Shown piece by piece: positions 1 to 8,207 of a stretch of DNA of 64,000 nucleotides (positions within the stretch are counted from its first letter, which is position 1; each line of letters begins with the position of its first letter). Source of the DNA: Aeromicrobium phoceense (GTDB lineage Bacteria > Actinomycetota > Actinomycetes > Propionibacteriales > Nocardioidaceae); the NCBI RefSeq assembly GCF_013868155.1, contig NZ_JACEOG010000001.1, positions 186,001 through 250,000 on the forward strand, given 5' to 3'. Position numbers and translations under genes: made by a program. The notes under the pieces are model-generated. The model was given only the letters and a program-made list of their open reading frames with translations, had not been told where the DNA came from and did not search any database.

Positions 1-1
1 C

Positions 2-589
2 AAGCACCCCACGTACTTCCGGTCGATCGGGCTGGACCTCAACGACCGGCTGCTCGAGGTGCTCGACCGGCGCGGGCTCAACCACGAGGGCGCGAAGGTC
101 GTCATCCAGTCGATGGAGACGGCGAACCTCAAGGACCTGAGCCGCCGGACGCCCCTGCCGCTCGTGCAGCTCATGGAGCGCCTGGGCGCCCCCTACGACC
201 TCGCGTCCACCTACGACCCGCGCGACTACGCCGCGCTCACCGCCCCGGCCGAGCTCGCGAGGATCGCGGAGTACGCCCAGGGCATCGGCCCGAACAAGAG
301 CCTGGTCATCGCGCGCGCCCGCGACCACACGCTGCTCGACGAGACCGGCCTCGTGCGAGATGCGCACGAGGCCGGTCTGTTCGTCCACATCTGGACGATG
401 CGCAACGAGAACAACTTCCTGCCGAAGCAGATGCGCACCGGCGGGACGAAGGCCGACTCCGGTGACGCGACGGCCGAGCTGCTGGCCTTCTACGCCGCCG
501 GGGTCGACGGGGTGTTCTCGGACTTCACGCAGACGGCGGTGGCGGCGCGGTCGGCCCATCGGTCGTCGGCGGGCCCCACACCTGGGTGA
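2..589 (+). CDS. Glycerophosphodiester phosphodiesterase, C-terminal part (5' end outside window)
   Basis: The reading frame is open from the window edge, so only the last ~195 residues are seen. They match the C-terminal half of GDPD/GlpQ TIM-barrel enzymes, which hydrolyse glycerophosphodiesters to glycerol-3-phosphate and an alcohol. Visible signs are the strand KVVIQSMET, the strand-helix order of the barrel, the segment GLFVHIWTMRNEN (typical 'vhvWTvN' end of the barrel) and the ending GVDGVFSDFTQTAVAAR. The N-terminal catalytic residues lie outside. The last ~15 residues are a non-conserved tail that runs 65 nt into the 3' end of the convergent PspC gene. Function is assigned by family; substrate unknown. 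Confidence 0.85.
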   Translation, partial: KHPTYFRSIGLDLNDRLLEVLDRRGLNHEGAKVVIQSMETANLKDLSRRTPLPLVQLMERLGAPYDLASTYDPRDYAALTAPAELARIAEYAQGIGPNKSLVIARARDHTLLDETGLVRDAHEAGLFVHIWTMRNENNFLPKQMRTGGTKADSGDATAELLAFYAAGVDGVFSDFTQTAVAARSAHRSSAGPTPG

Positions 590-791
590 CCTGCGCCTGC
601 GGCATCAGCAGCCAGGCGGCGAGGTAGACCAGGACCGTCGTGCCGATGCCGACGACGATGAGCACCACGGTGATGACGCGAATCAGCGTGGCGTCGACGC
701 CGGTGTACTCGGCCAGTCCGCCGCACACGCCGCCGAGCCACTTGTCGGTGGCGCTGCGGGTGAGCTTCTTGGGCGCGGGGGTGGGGTTCAT
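525..791 (-). CDS. Small PspC-domain membrane protein
   Basis: This is an 88-residue protein consisting mostly of one PspC domain (about residues 9-65: KWLGGVCGGLAEYTGVD, then two hydrophobic helices) followed by a Pro/Thr-rich tail. The ATG at 791 is chosen because AGGAGG lies 6 nt upstream and the PspC motif begins right after it; an in-frame extension to 905 is Arg-rich and has no such signal. It is the last gene of a minus-strand operon and its start overlaps the stop of the preceding 61-residue gene by ATGA. PspC proteins are inner-membrane partners in envelope-stress sensing. Its coding end overlaps the GDPD gene on the other strand. Confidence 0.85.
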   Translation of the reverse strand: MNPTPAPKKLTRSATDKWLGGVCGGLAEYTGVDATLIRVITVVLIVVGIGTTVLVYLAAWLLMPQAQVTQVWGPPTTDGPTAPPPPSA

Positions 792-973
792 GACTTCCTC
801 CTGAGGGTCAGGGCGATGCCGGCGACTCCGGCAAGGATGAGGGTGACGAGTCCGGCGACGGCCAGGCCGTCGGCGCTCGCGAGGTCGTAGTGGAGCAGCG
901 CCCACCCCACGAGCGTGAGGGTGAACAGGACGCCGAAGACCAGCGCGTCCCAGCGCATCGGATGGGTGTTCAT
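788..973 (-). CDS. Small two-helix membrane protein of the PspC operon
   Basis: A 61-residue protein with two predicted membrane segments (about residues 9-27 and 36-56) and a basic RRKS C-terminus; I recognise no named domain. AGGTGG sits 6 nt before the ATG. The start overlaps the stop of the upstream PspC/Toastrack gene (ATGA at 970-973) and its stop overlaps the start of the downstream PspC gene (ATGA at 788-791). It therefore appears translationally coupled in the middle of the envelope-stress operon. Role inferred from context only. Confidence 0.8.
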   Translation of the reverse strand: MNTHPMRWDALVFGVLFTLTLVGWALLHYDLASADGLAVAGLVTLILAGVAGIALTLRRKS

Positions 974-2247
974 CGACGAACCACCTGGATCTCGCCCGCC
1001 GTGCCGTTGATCTCGATGCGGTAGGCCCCGGGGGCGTCGGAGGGCCTGTCGAGTGAGGGGTTCTGCCCGTCGGCGACGCGGTCGAAGACCTCGATGCGTC
1101 CTCCGGCGGAGAGGCGGGCCTCGACCGCGACGTCCAGGCCCTCGGGCACCACCACGAGGGTCTCGCCGACGCCGTTGTCGATCTCGAGCGTCCGCCCGGT
1201 GAGCGTCTGCGGGTCCTGGATGGAGGTCAGGTCCACCTGGACCCGGCCGAAGCCCTGCTCGATGGGCTCGGCGATCGCGGCGGCCGTGGTGGGCCGCAGG
1301 TCGATGTCACCGGCCGAGAGGTTGGGTGCCACGGAGGCGACCGCCAGGACGGGGATCGCGAGCACGCCGAGCGGCACGAGAGCACCCGGGTGACCGATCC
1401 TCGTGCCGACGAACAGGCCGGCGGCGACGATGCCCAGCGCGACGGCCGGGTAGATCGCGGCGTCGAGCGGCTCCTGGACGATCGACCAGAGGCCGAGGGC
1501 GCCCATCGCGGCGATGATCGCCGACAGGGTCAGGAGCAGGAGGGCCGGCGACCAGCGCTGGCGAGGACGGGCGGGCGGCATCACCGGGGTGGGCGGCGGG
1601 CCCGGGGGCTGCCCGGGAGGGCCCGGCTCGTGCAGCACGGCGGTGTGCTCGCCCGGGCGCTCGTCGGTGTCCGACGCGTCGGGCATGAGGGGGGTGGTCA
1701 TCTCGTCGTCTCCTGTCAGGGACGTGGTGGTCGGCTCGTCGGAGCCGGCGAAGGCCTGGGCGGACTGCCCCGGCTGGTACGGCGGGGGCGGTGCGAACTG
1801 CGGCGGGGGACCCTGCTGGCGCGACCGGGTCACGAGTCGCCACACGAGGACGACGATGGCGACCGGGACGGCGAGCCACACCAGGGCCCAGACCGGCCAC
1901 CAGAACCAGCCGCCGAGGCCCCACGCGGTGTCTCCGAGGATCGCGGCGAGGGCGATGATGCCGGCGACGATCAGTCCGACGGACCGCAGCTGCGAGTCGG
2001 ACTTGAGGTCGAAGGCCTCCCCCAGCACGCTGCGCTCGGAGCCCTCGGCGGGGATGAGCAGCCAGCAGGCCGCGTAGAGGATCGGTCCGGCGAACCCGGC
2101 GACGGTCAGGACCACGAAGCCGATCCGCACGATGACGGGGTCGATGTTGAGGGCTCGCGCGACGCCGCCCGAGACGCCGCCGAGCAGCTTGTCGCCGGTC
2201 GAGCGTCGCAGGGCATCCAGCTGCGAGCCGTGGGTGGGAGAACTCAT
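970..2247 (-). CDS. PspC domain protein with C-terminal Toastrack-like domain
   Basis: A 425-residue membrane protein. Residues ~8-65 form a PspC domain (DKLLGGVSGGVARALNIDP, hydrophobic helices, CWLLIPAE). Two more helices follow at ~85-130, then a Pro/Gly/Thr-rich linker, a cluster of about four helices around 230-300, and a C-terminal beta-rich stretch (FGRVQVDLTSIQD ... GVGETLVVVPEGLDVAVEARLSAGGRIEVFD) typical of the LiaF/Toastrack adhesin-like domain linked to PspC and LiaR-type two-component systems. The start at 2247 is preferred over an upstream ATG at 2352 because that extension overlaps the divergent promoter region and lacks family similarity. It is the first gene of the operon and diverges from a PspC-histidine kinase, so it is a likely signalling partner of that kinase. 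Confidence 0.85.
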   Translation of the reverse strand: MSSPTHGSQLDALRRSTGDKLLGGVSGGVARALNIDPVIVRIGFVVLTVAGFAGPILYAACWLLIPAEGSERSVLGEAFDLKSDSQLRSVGLIVAGIIALAAILGDTAWGLGGWFWWPVWALVWLAVPVAIVVLVWRLVTRSRQQGPPPQFAPPPPYQPGQSAQAFAGSDEPTTTSLTGDDEMTTPLMPDASDTDERPGEHTAVLHEPGPPGQPPGPPPTPVMPPARPRQRWSPALLLLTLSAIIAAMGALGLWSIVQEPLDAAIYPAVALGIVAAGLFVGTRIGHPGALVPLGVLAIPVLAVASVAPNLSAGDIDLRPTTAAAIAEPIEQGFGRVQVDLTSIQDPQTLTGRTLEIDNGVGETLVVVPEGLDVAVEARLSAGGRIEVFDRVADGQNPSLDRPSDAPGAYRIEINGTAGEIQVVRR

Positions 2248-2378
2248 GGCACCAGCCTGCCGACCGGGGGCGACGTGCACCATCGGGTGATCCCCTGGTC
2301 CTCCCCCGAGACGGGTCGGCACCGAACCGGGGTCGCACCTGATGGCGTCCACGCGCGCCCGCGTGTGAGGGTGGGGTC

Positions 2379-3659
2379 ATGACGACCGCCGCCTCCGACG
2401 CCGCCGGCACCGGCCGGCGCCCGGGTGACGGCTACCGCCGGGCGTACCGCCCCGCGGACGCGCGCATCGTGGCGGGCGTCAGCGCGGGCCTGGCCGAGCA
2501 CCTCGGCCTGCCCGTGGTGTGGGTGCGCGTCGGCTTCGTCGTGGCGACGTTCGTCCACGGTACGGGCCTGCTGGCCTACCTGCTGCTGTGGTGGTTCCTG
2601 CCCCTCCAGGCCCCCGTGGACGACTCCCCCGGCCTGGCCTCGGCCCGGCGGCGCGGACTGCGGGGCGCGGCGGGCGGGCCGTCACGGCGCGAGGTCGTCC
2701 AGAGCGTCGCGATCGGTGCGGTCGGGCTCGGCATCCTCGGCCTGATGGCGCTGGCCGGCGGGTGGCTCCAGGGCTGGATGCTGCCGCTGCTGCTGGTCGT
2801 CACGGGGGTCGCGCTGGTCTGGCGGATCTTCGACGACGCCACCTGGAACTCCTGGCTCCGGCAGACGCGCGGCCCGGCGTTCGCCGTGCGCCTGCTCGTG
2901 GGCGTGTCGCTCATCGGCCTGGGCGCGATCTACGTCCTCACCGTGAACCGCGGCTGGTCGGCGGCCGTCGACTTCGCCGCCGCGCTGGCGATCGCGGTGG
3001 TCGGCCTCGTGCTGATCCTGGGGCCGTGGATCCTCGGCCTCTGGACCGATCTCGGCGAGGAGCGACGCGAGCGCATCCGCTCGCAGGAGCGGGCCGACGT
3101 CGCCGCCCACCTGCACGACTCCGTGCTCCAGACGCTCGCCCTGCTCCAGAAGAACGCCGACGACCCGGCCGCGGTCGCCACCCTCGCGCGACGGCAGGAG
3201 CGCGAGCTGCGCGACTGGCTGTACGGACGCCAGGACGAGACCGCCACCTTCGCCACCGCCCTGCGCGACCTCGCCGCCGAGGTCGAGACGAACCACCGGA
3301 TCCCCGTGGAGGTCGTCACGGTGGGCGACGCGCTGCCCGACGATGCCCTGCGGGCCCTGCTCGCCGCCACCGGCGAGGCGGTCGTCAACGCCGCCAAGCA
3401 CTCGGGCGCCGACCGGGTCGACGTCTACGCCGAGCGCGTCACCGGCGAGCACGGCGACCTCATCGAGGTGTTCGTCCGCGACCGCGGCACGGGCTTCGAC
3501 CCCGCCGCGGTGCCCGACGACCGGCTCGGCGTGCGCGGCTCGATCATCGGCCGTGCGGAGCGCCACGGTGGCACCGCGCGCGTCCGCAGCTCCCCCGAGA
3601 CCGGCACCGAGGTCGCGCTGACCATGCCGGTCTCGAACGGCGACAAGGAGAAGTCATGA
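2379..3659 (+). CDS. PspC-domain sensor histidine kinase (NarL/LiaS-like)
   Basis: A 426-residue kinase. Residues ~20-77 are a PspC domain with RIVAGVSAGLAEHLGLP and two helices, so the sensor module is the same family as the divergent operon products. Further helices at ~110-150 and 170-222 precede a HisKA_3-type dimerisation segment (AAHLHDSVLQTL, phospho-acceptor His246) and a HATPase_c domain (NAAKHSGA N-box, DRGTGFDP G-box, near the C-terminus). The stop overlaps the start of the response regulator by ATGA, as in a cognate pair. In Firmicutes and actinobacteria such kinases respond to envelope stress; the actual signal is not visible here. Confidence 0.93.
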   Translation: MTTAASDAAGTGRRPGDGYRRAYRPADARIVAGVSAGLAEHLGLPVVWVRVGFVVATFVHGTGLLAYLLLWWFLPLQAPVDDSPGLASARRRGLRGAAGGPSRREVVQSVAIGAVGLGILGLMALAGGWLQGWMLPLLLVVTGVALVWRIFDDATWNSWLRQTRGPAFAVRLLVGVSLIGLGAIYVLTVNRGWSAAVDFAAALAIAVVGLVLILGPWILGLWTDLGEERRERIRSQERADVAAHLHDSVLQTLALLQKNADDPAAVATLARRQERELRDWLYGRQDETATFATALRDLAAEVETNHRIPVEVVTVGDALPDDALRALLAATGEAVVNAAKHSGADRVDVYAERVTGEHGDLIEVFVRDRGTGFDPAAVPDDRLGVRGSIIGRAERHGGTARVRSSPETGTEVALTMPVSNGDKEKS

Positions 3660-4300
3660 GTGTCCTGTCCGTGCTGGTCGTCGACGACCACGCGATGTTC
3701 CGCACCGGCGTCCGCGCCGAGCTGGAGCGGCTCGGCAGCGGCCGTGTGGAGGTCGTCGGCGAGGCCGAGGACGTCGACACCGCCGTCGCCGCCATCTCTG
3801 CCCTGCGCCCCGACGTGGTGCTCCTCGACGTGCACCTGCCCGGGGGCGGCGGCCCGGAGGTCATCCGTCGCGCGGGCGCGACCGTGACGTTCCTGGCCCT
3901 CTCCGTCAGCGACGCCGCCGAGGACGTCATCGGGGTCATCCGCGCCGGCGCCCGCGGCTACGTCACCAAGAACATCTCGGCGCCCGAGCTGCTCGACGCG
4001 ATCGACCGGGTGGCCGGCGGCGACGCCGTGTTCAGCCCCCGTCTGGCGGGCTTCGTGCTCGACGCGTTCGCCGGGACCATCGCGGTGGCCCAGGTCGACG
4101 AGGACCTCGACCGGCTCACCGAGCGCGAGCGCGAGGTCATGCGCCTGATCGCGCGCGGCTACGCCTACAAGGAGGTCGCGAAGGAGCTGTTCATCTCGGT
4201 CAAGACCGTGGAGACCCACGTCTCCAGCGTCCTGCGCAAGCTCCAGCTCTCGAGCCGCCACGAGCTCACCCGCTGGGCGAACGACCGCCGGCTGATCTGA
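3656..4300 (+). CDS. NarL/LiaR-type response regulator
   Basis: A 214-residue two-domain regulator. The receiver carries the acidic pair D10-D11, the phospho-acceptor Asp58 (VVLLDVHLP) and Lys105 (GYVTKN). The C-terminal LuxR-type helix-turn-helix starts near residue 150 (LTEREREVMRLIARGYAYKEVA ... VKTVETHVSSVLRKL). It overlaps the histidine-kinase stop by 4 nt, so the two are surely a pair. The probable targets include the divergent PspC/Toastrack operon, by analogy with LiaSR; no operator is identified. A long perfect inverted repeat follows the gene. Confidence 0.94.
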   Translation: MSVLSVLVVDDHAMFRTGVRAELERLGSGRVEVVGEAEDVDTAVAAISALRPDVVLLDVHLPGGGGPEVIRRAGATVTFLALSVSDAAEDVIGVIRAGARGYVTKNISAPELLDAIDRVAGGDAVFSPRLAGFVLDAFAGTIAVAQVDEDLDRLTEREREVMRLIARGYAYKEVAKELFISVKTVETHVSSVLRKLQLSSRHELTRWANDRRLI

Positions 4301-4314
4301 GCCGCGCCCCTCCT

Positions 4315-4377
4315 CCACTTTTGGAACGGGATGCACCCCCGCCGGCGCGCATCGCGTGCATCCCGTTCCAAAAGTGG
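4315..4377. terminator. 22-bp perfect inverted repeat, probable terminator
   Basis: Arms 4315-4336 and 4356-4377 are perfectly complementary over 22 bp with a 19-nt loop. The element starts 15 nt after the response-regulator stop and lies before the excalibur gene, so a terminator is the simplest reading. There is no U-run after it, and the arms contain TTTT/AAAA within the stem, which is unlike the short GC stems elsewhere in the window. Confidence 0.6.
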
Positions 4378-4435
4378 GACGAGGCGGCCCTCTCGACCGT
4401 AGGGTGACCGGACGTCCCCCACGCAAGGAGTCCTG

Positions 4436-4687
4436 GTGCGCAAGATCCTGGTCGCCGTCCTGATGACGAGCTCTCTCGTGCTGGCGTCCGCGCCGGCCGA
4501 GGCCGCCACGAAGTTCAAGAACTGCACGGCGCTCAACAAGAAGTACCCGCACGGCGTGGGCATGCCCGGCGCCAAGGACAAGACGTCGGGCAAGCCCGTC
4601 ACGAGCTTCAAGCGCAGCAAGGCCCTCTACAAGGCCAACAAGACCAAGGACCGCGACAAGGACAGGATCGCCTGCGAGAAGCGGTGA
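4436..4687 (+). CDS. Secreted excalibur calcium-binding domain protein
   Basis: An 83-residue protein with a signal peptide (basic MRK, hydrophobic core to ~residue 19, likely cleavage after APAEA). The mature part begins with FKNCTALNKKYPHGVG and ends with the acidic loop DRDKDRIACE, the hallmark of the excalibur domain (DxDxDxxxCE) thought to bind Ca2+. Two cysteines flank the domain. GTG at 4436 is chosen because AAGGAG lies 6 nt upstream. It is a single gene between the inverted repeat and a convergent enzyme gene. Confidence 0.9.
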   Translation: MRKILVAVLMTSSLVLASAPAEAATKFKNCTALNKKYPHGVGMPGAKDKTSGKPVTSFKRSKALYKANKTKDRDKDRIACEKR

Positions 4688-4698
4688 GCCTTCCCCGC

Positions 4699-5892
4699 TC
4701 AGCCGGCGGCGAGCGCCGGGTGCGGGTACTCCTCGGCGCGGTGCTGGAACGACAGGATCGCCGGGTTCACCACGACGCCGTCGCGGATCTCGATCGCCCG
4801 CGAGACGACCGTCGCGGCGTCCCAGCCTGCGGGGCCCGCCATGACCGTCTCCAGGTGGGGCAGCAGCGCCGCGCTGATCTCCCACGTGGCGGAGTCCCAC
4901 AGCAGCGAGGGGCTGTGGTCGACGGCGTAGTAGAGGACGTTGTCGCCGACGACGAACGTCGGCTCGTCGAACGTGGTGGGCCTGGCCCAGCTGAAGCCCA
5001 TCGCCTCGTCGCACGACACGTCGACCACGATCGTTCCGGACGCGATCGAGGCGAGGTCTCCCTCGTCGAGGAAGGTCAGCGGCGCGTCGGGGTTCTGCAG
5101 GACGCAGTTCACGATGATGTCGTTGTCGGCCAGGAACTCGGCCACCGGCACCATGCCGTCCGGCGTCTGGGCCCAGAGGTCCTCCGGGTCGTCACCCTCG
5201 CCCCCGCGCTCGAGCTGCACGATCTGCGTGCCGTGGATCGGCGAGCCGACCGCGGCGACGTCACGGTTCGTCAGCACGTGGACCTCGCTGATGCCGTGCG
5301 CGTTGAGGGCCGTGACGGCACCACGCGCCGTGGCACCGAAGCCGATGACCGTGGCCTTCATCCGGCGCCCGTAGTCGCCCGTGCGGCCGGCGAGCTGCAG
5401 CGCGTGCAGCACCGAGCAGTAGCCGGCCAGCTCGTTGTTCTTGTGGAAGACGTGCAGCGCGAAGCGGCCGTCCTCGGTCCAGTGGTTCATGGCCTCGAAG
5501 GCGATGAGCGTCAGCCGCCGGTCGATGGCCACCTGTGTCAGCGCGGCGTCCTGCACGCAGTGCGGCCAGCCCCAGACGATCTGCCCCTCGCGCATCTGCG
5601 CCAGGTCCTCGGCCTGGACCTTCGGGAGCACGATGACGTCGCAGTCGGCGATCAGCTCCTCGCGGGAGGCGATCCGCCCGACGAGGGGCGCCAGCTCCGC
5701 GTCGGTGAGCCCGAAGTCCTTCCCGTACCCCTGCTCGAGCCGCACGAACCGGCGCAGCTCCGGAGCGATGTCCTCCAGGTGTCGTGGATGGACCGGGAGC
5801 CGGTGCTCGTTCTCCTTTCGGGACCGGGCCAGGAGACCGATGAGGAGGGGCGTGGTGGGCGTGCGGGGCGATGCGGCGGCCGAATCGGCCAT
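4699..5892 (-). CDS. N5-(carboxyethyl)ornithine synthase / alanine dehydrogenase-like oxidoreductase
   Basis: A 397-residue protein of the alanine dehydrogenase/PNT family. The N-terminal catalytic motif KENEHRLPVHP is the form seen in proteins annotated as N5-(carboxyethyl)ornithine synthase, which reductively condense pyruvate with an amino acid. A Rossmann segment (ATVIGFGATARGAVTAL) lies in the middle, then DIIVNCVLQNPDAPLTFL and a C-terminal lid. The ATG at 5892 follows AAGGGA; the in-frame extension to 5967 has no family similarity. The real substrate is uncertain, since annotation in this subfamily rests on one Lactococcus enzyme. It is monocistronic and convergent with the excalibur gene. 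Confidence 0.75.
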   Translation of the reverse strand: MADSAAASPRTPTTPLLIGLLARSRKENEHRLPVHPRHLEDIAPELRRFVRLEQGYGKDFGLTDAELAPLVGRIASREELIADCDVIVLPKVQAEDLAQMREGQIVWGWPHCVQDAALTQVAIDRRLTLIAFEAMNHWTEDGRFALHVFHKNNELAGYCSVLHALQLAGRTGDYGRRMKATVIGFGATARGAVTALNAHGISEVHVLTNRDVAAVGSPIHGTQIVQLERGGEGDDPEDLWAQTPDGMVPVAEFLADNDIIVNCVLQNPDAPLTFLDEGDLASIASGTIVVDVSCDEAMGFSWARPTTFDEPTFVVGDNVLYYAVDHSPSLLWDSATWEISAALLPHLETVMAGPAGWDAATVVSRAIEIRDGVVVNPAILSFQHRAEEYPHPALAAG

Positions 5893-5980
5893 AGGGGTTC
5901 CCTTGCTGGAGGACCTGAGAGGTCCCGACCCCTCACGGTAAGCCCTGCGGGACCGGCCGCGAACCACGCGACCTCCCGGG

Positions 5981-8116
5981 TCAGGGCAGGTCGATCCTCA
6001 GGAACTCCGGGCGGTAGAGGCTCGGGTCGGCCTGGACGTCGCCGTCCTTCGTGTTGCGGCTGACCGACACCACCATCGTGCCCTGCTGCGGGAACAGCTC
6101 GGGGTGCGCGAGCGGCATGTAGCGCAGCTCCGACGCGGTCGACGGGATCTTCGCGACCGGCGGGGCCGCCACGAACGGCCCGGTCGGGCCGGGAGCCGTC
6201 CAGACCACCAGGTCGGTGCCGACGAAGTCCGCGCGCTTGCTCAGCGCGTACCAGCGCTTGCCCTCGCGGAAGACCGAGAACGTCTGGGAGACCCCGTTGT
6301 CCTGCTCGATCACGGTGGCCGCGCCGTCGGCGTCGCGCTGCCACTTCTTCCCGTCCCAGTACCGCCACTTCGACTGGTCGGTGACGTCGGCCAGCTTCGC
6401 GCGGGCCACCGACACGGCCCAGCCGAACCCGGCGTCGCTCGTGCGGCTCGTGCCGTAGAGGTAGACCGAGTCGCCGACGACCGTCGCGGCGGCGCCCCAC
6501 GTGGGCCGGGAGGTGTCGGGGTCGTCCTCGCCCAGGTCGACCACCCGCTGCAGCACGGGCGCGCGTCCCGGCTCGACCCGGAAGATCGCCACCGCGGGCC
6601 CCAGGTTCTCGAAGCCGAACAGCTCGTCGCCCGTCTGCCGCACGCGCTGCGCCATGACGCCCACGAGGTCGCGACCGAGGTCGACGGCGGCGACCGACAT
6701 GGGCCAGTAGCCCACCCCGTCCGCGCGGTCGGGGATCACGGCGCTGCGGTCCTTCCGCTGCACGAGTCCGACGCAGGTGTCGTCGAAGATCAGCATCGAG
6801 TTCCGCACCATCGTCTGGCTGGCGTAGTCCGGTCGTCGGATGGTGTCGCCGAACACGAACAGCCCGCGACCGTCGGCCAGCTGCGTGCTGGCGCCGACGT
6901 CCCCTCCCACGAACCCCTCCACGTCGCTGACCGTCTCGATCCGCTCGTTGAGCTCCTTGACGCTGGTCGGCGGGCTGACCTTCTTGCACGTCAGCGTGAC
7001 CGGAGGGTCCAGGTCGGTGGTGGTGAAGGCGGGCACCGCGGGGGTCACGACGAGGAGGCCGGTCATCACGAGCGCACCGGCCGTGGCGGCGACGGGATGC
7101 CGGCGCAGCGACGGATGGAGGTCACGCCGGGCCTGTCGCGGCTCGGCCGCCGTGGCCGCGACGGTGGCCGCGGTGAGCCCGAGCAGGGTCCACAGCGCCA
7201 TCATCACCACGACCTGCTCGGCCCCCTGGCCGTCGAAGTAGGCCAGGCCGCGCACCGCCGACGTCGCCGCCCCCGGCGGCAGCCAGGCCAGCAGCGTGGG
7301 CCACACGACCGGCATCGGCGTCAGTGGCCACGCGCCGATGGCGCCGGGGATCCCGAGCACCAGCCCGAGGACGGCGAGCCCGAGCCCCAGGCGACCGAAC
7401 CAGGCGATCAGCGCCAGCGTCACCGAGCCCACTCCCAGCACGACGATCGCTCCGAGACCCGCGAGCGCGAGGAACGGCGCGTCGAGGCGCCGGATGACGA
7501 CCTCGCTCAGGAAGGCGCCGCCGAGACCGGCCACGACCGCCCCGGCCGCGAGGCCGGCGAACCTCAGCACGACGAGCGATGCCGACGGCGACCTGGCGCC
7601 GAACACCAGCCCGAGCAGGGCGGCGAAGGCCACGCCGAGGATCGCCCACGCGATGCCGAGCCGGAACGGCCCAACGCCCTCGGGATCGCGCTCGGCCGTG
7701 GGGATCCTGTCCTCCACCCTCACGCTCTGCCCGCTGGCGGCCAGGGTGCTCGAGACGACCTCGCGGACCTTCGCGGCCTCGGCCGTCCCGTCGGCGCTGG
7801 CCACCCAGAGAACGTGCTCGTCCTTCTTCCCCATCACCACGACGCCGCTCACGGACCGTCTCGCGAGGCTCCTCTGGGCCGCCTCCTTCGACGGGCTGAC
7901 GCGGGCGGCGACCTCGTGCTCGCTCGGTCCGTTGAGGGCGTCGCGCATCGTCGAGGCGTCGGGATCGGGACCGACGACCGCGACCGGGATCTCGCGCGGG
8001 GCGGCCTGGTTCAGGCCGGGCAGCTCGGACGCCGGGTCGAGCCACACCAGGACCGCGGTGAGGAGCATCGCGACGACGAACCCCGCCGCCGTCAGCCCCA
8101 CTCCGCGCTGGCGCAT
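5981..8116 (-). CDS. Multi-helix membrane protein fused to a DUF4185-like propeller domain
   Basis: A 711-residue protein with two distinct halves. The N-terminal ~360 residues look like an ABC-2/YhgE-type membrane unit: one helix at ~5-27, an extracytoplasmic alpha/beta region (IPVAVVGPDPDAS ... GVVVMGKKDEHVLWVAS), then about six helices between ~160 and ~345. After another helix (~373-395) comes a ~300-residue secreted domain (GASTQLADGRGLFVFGDTI ... YWPMSVAAV ... WGAAATVVGDSVYLYGTSR) that resembles DUF4185 five-bladed propellers. No partner ATPase is adjacent. The start at 8116 gives the N-terminal helix directly; the longer frame to 8605 is antisense to pcrA. Function unknown. Confidence 0.75.
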   Translation of the reverse strand: MRQRGVGLTAAGFVVAMLLTAVLVWLDPASELPGLNQAAPREIPVAVVGPDPDASTMRDALNGPSEHEVAARVSPSKEAAQRSLARRSVSGVVVMGKKDEHVLWVASADGTAEAAKVREVVSSTLAASGQSVRVEDRIPTAERDPEGVGPFRLGIAWAILGVAFAALLGLVFGARSPSASLVVLRFAGLAAGAVVAGLGGAFLSEVVIRRLDAPFLALAGLGAIVVLGVGSVTLALIAWFGRLGLGLAVLGLVLGIPGAIGAWPLTPMPVVWPTLLAWLPPGAATSAVRGLAYFDGQGAEQVVVMMALWTLLGLTAATVAATAAEPRQARRDLHPSLRRHPVAATAGALVMTGLLVVTPAVPAFTTTDLDPPVTLTCKKVSPPTSVKELNERIETVSDVEGFVGGDVGASTQLADGRGLFVFGDTIRRPDYASQTMVRNSMLIFDDTCVGLVQRKDRSAVIPDRADGVGYWPMSVAAVDLGRDLVGVMAQRVRQTGDELFGFENLGPAVAIFRVEPGRAPVLQRVVDLGEDDPDTSRPTWGAAATVVGDSVYLYGTSRTSDAGFGWAVSVARAKLADVTDQSKWRYWDGKKWQRDADGAATVIEQDNGVSQTFSVFREGKRWYALSKRADFVGTDLVVWTAPGPTGPFVAAPPVAKIPSTASELRYMPLAHPELFPQQGTMVVSVSRNTKDGDVQADPSLYRPEFLRIDLP

Positions 8117-8207
8117 GACGTTCACCGTAGCGGGGCGTTCGGAGCTCCCCTGGTGACCGGCCTCTGGCGCCGGGCTGTCGGAGATCGCGACTACGCTGGA
8201 TCCTGCG

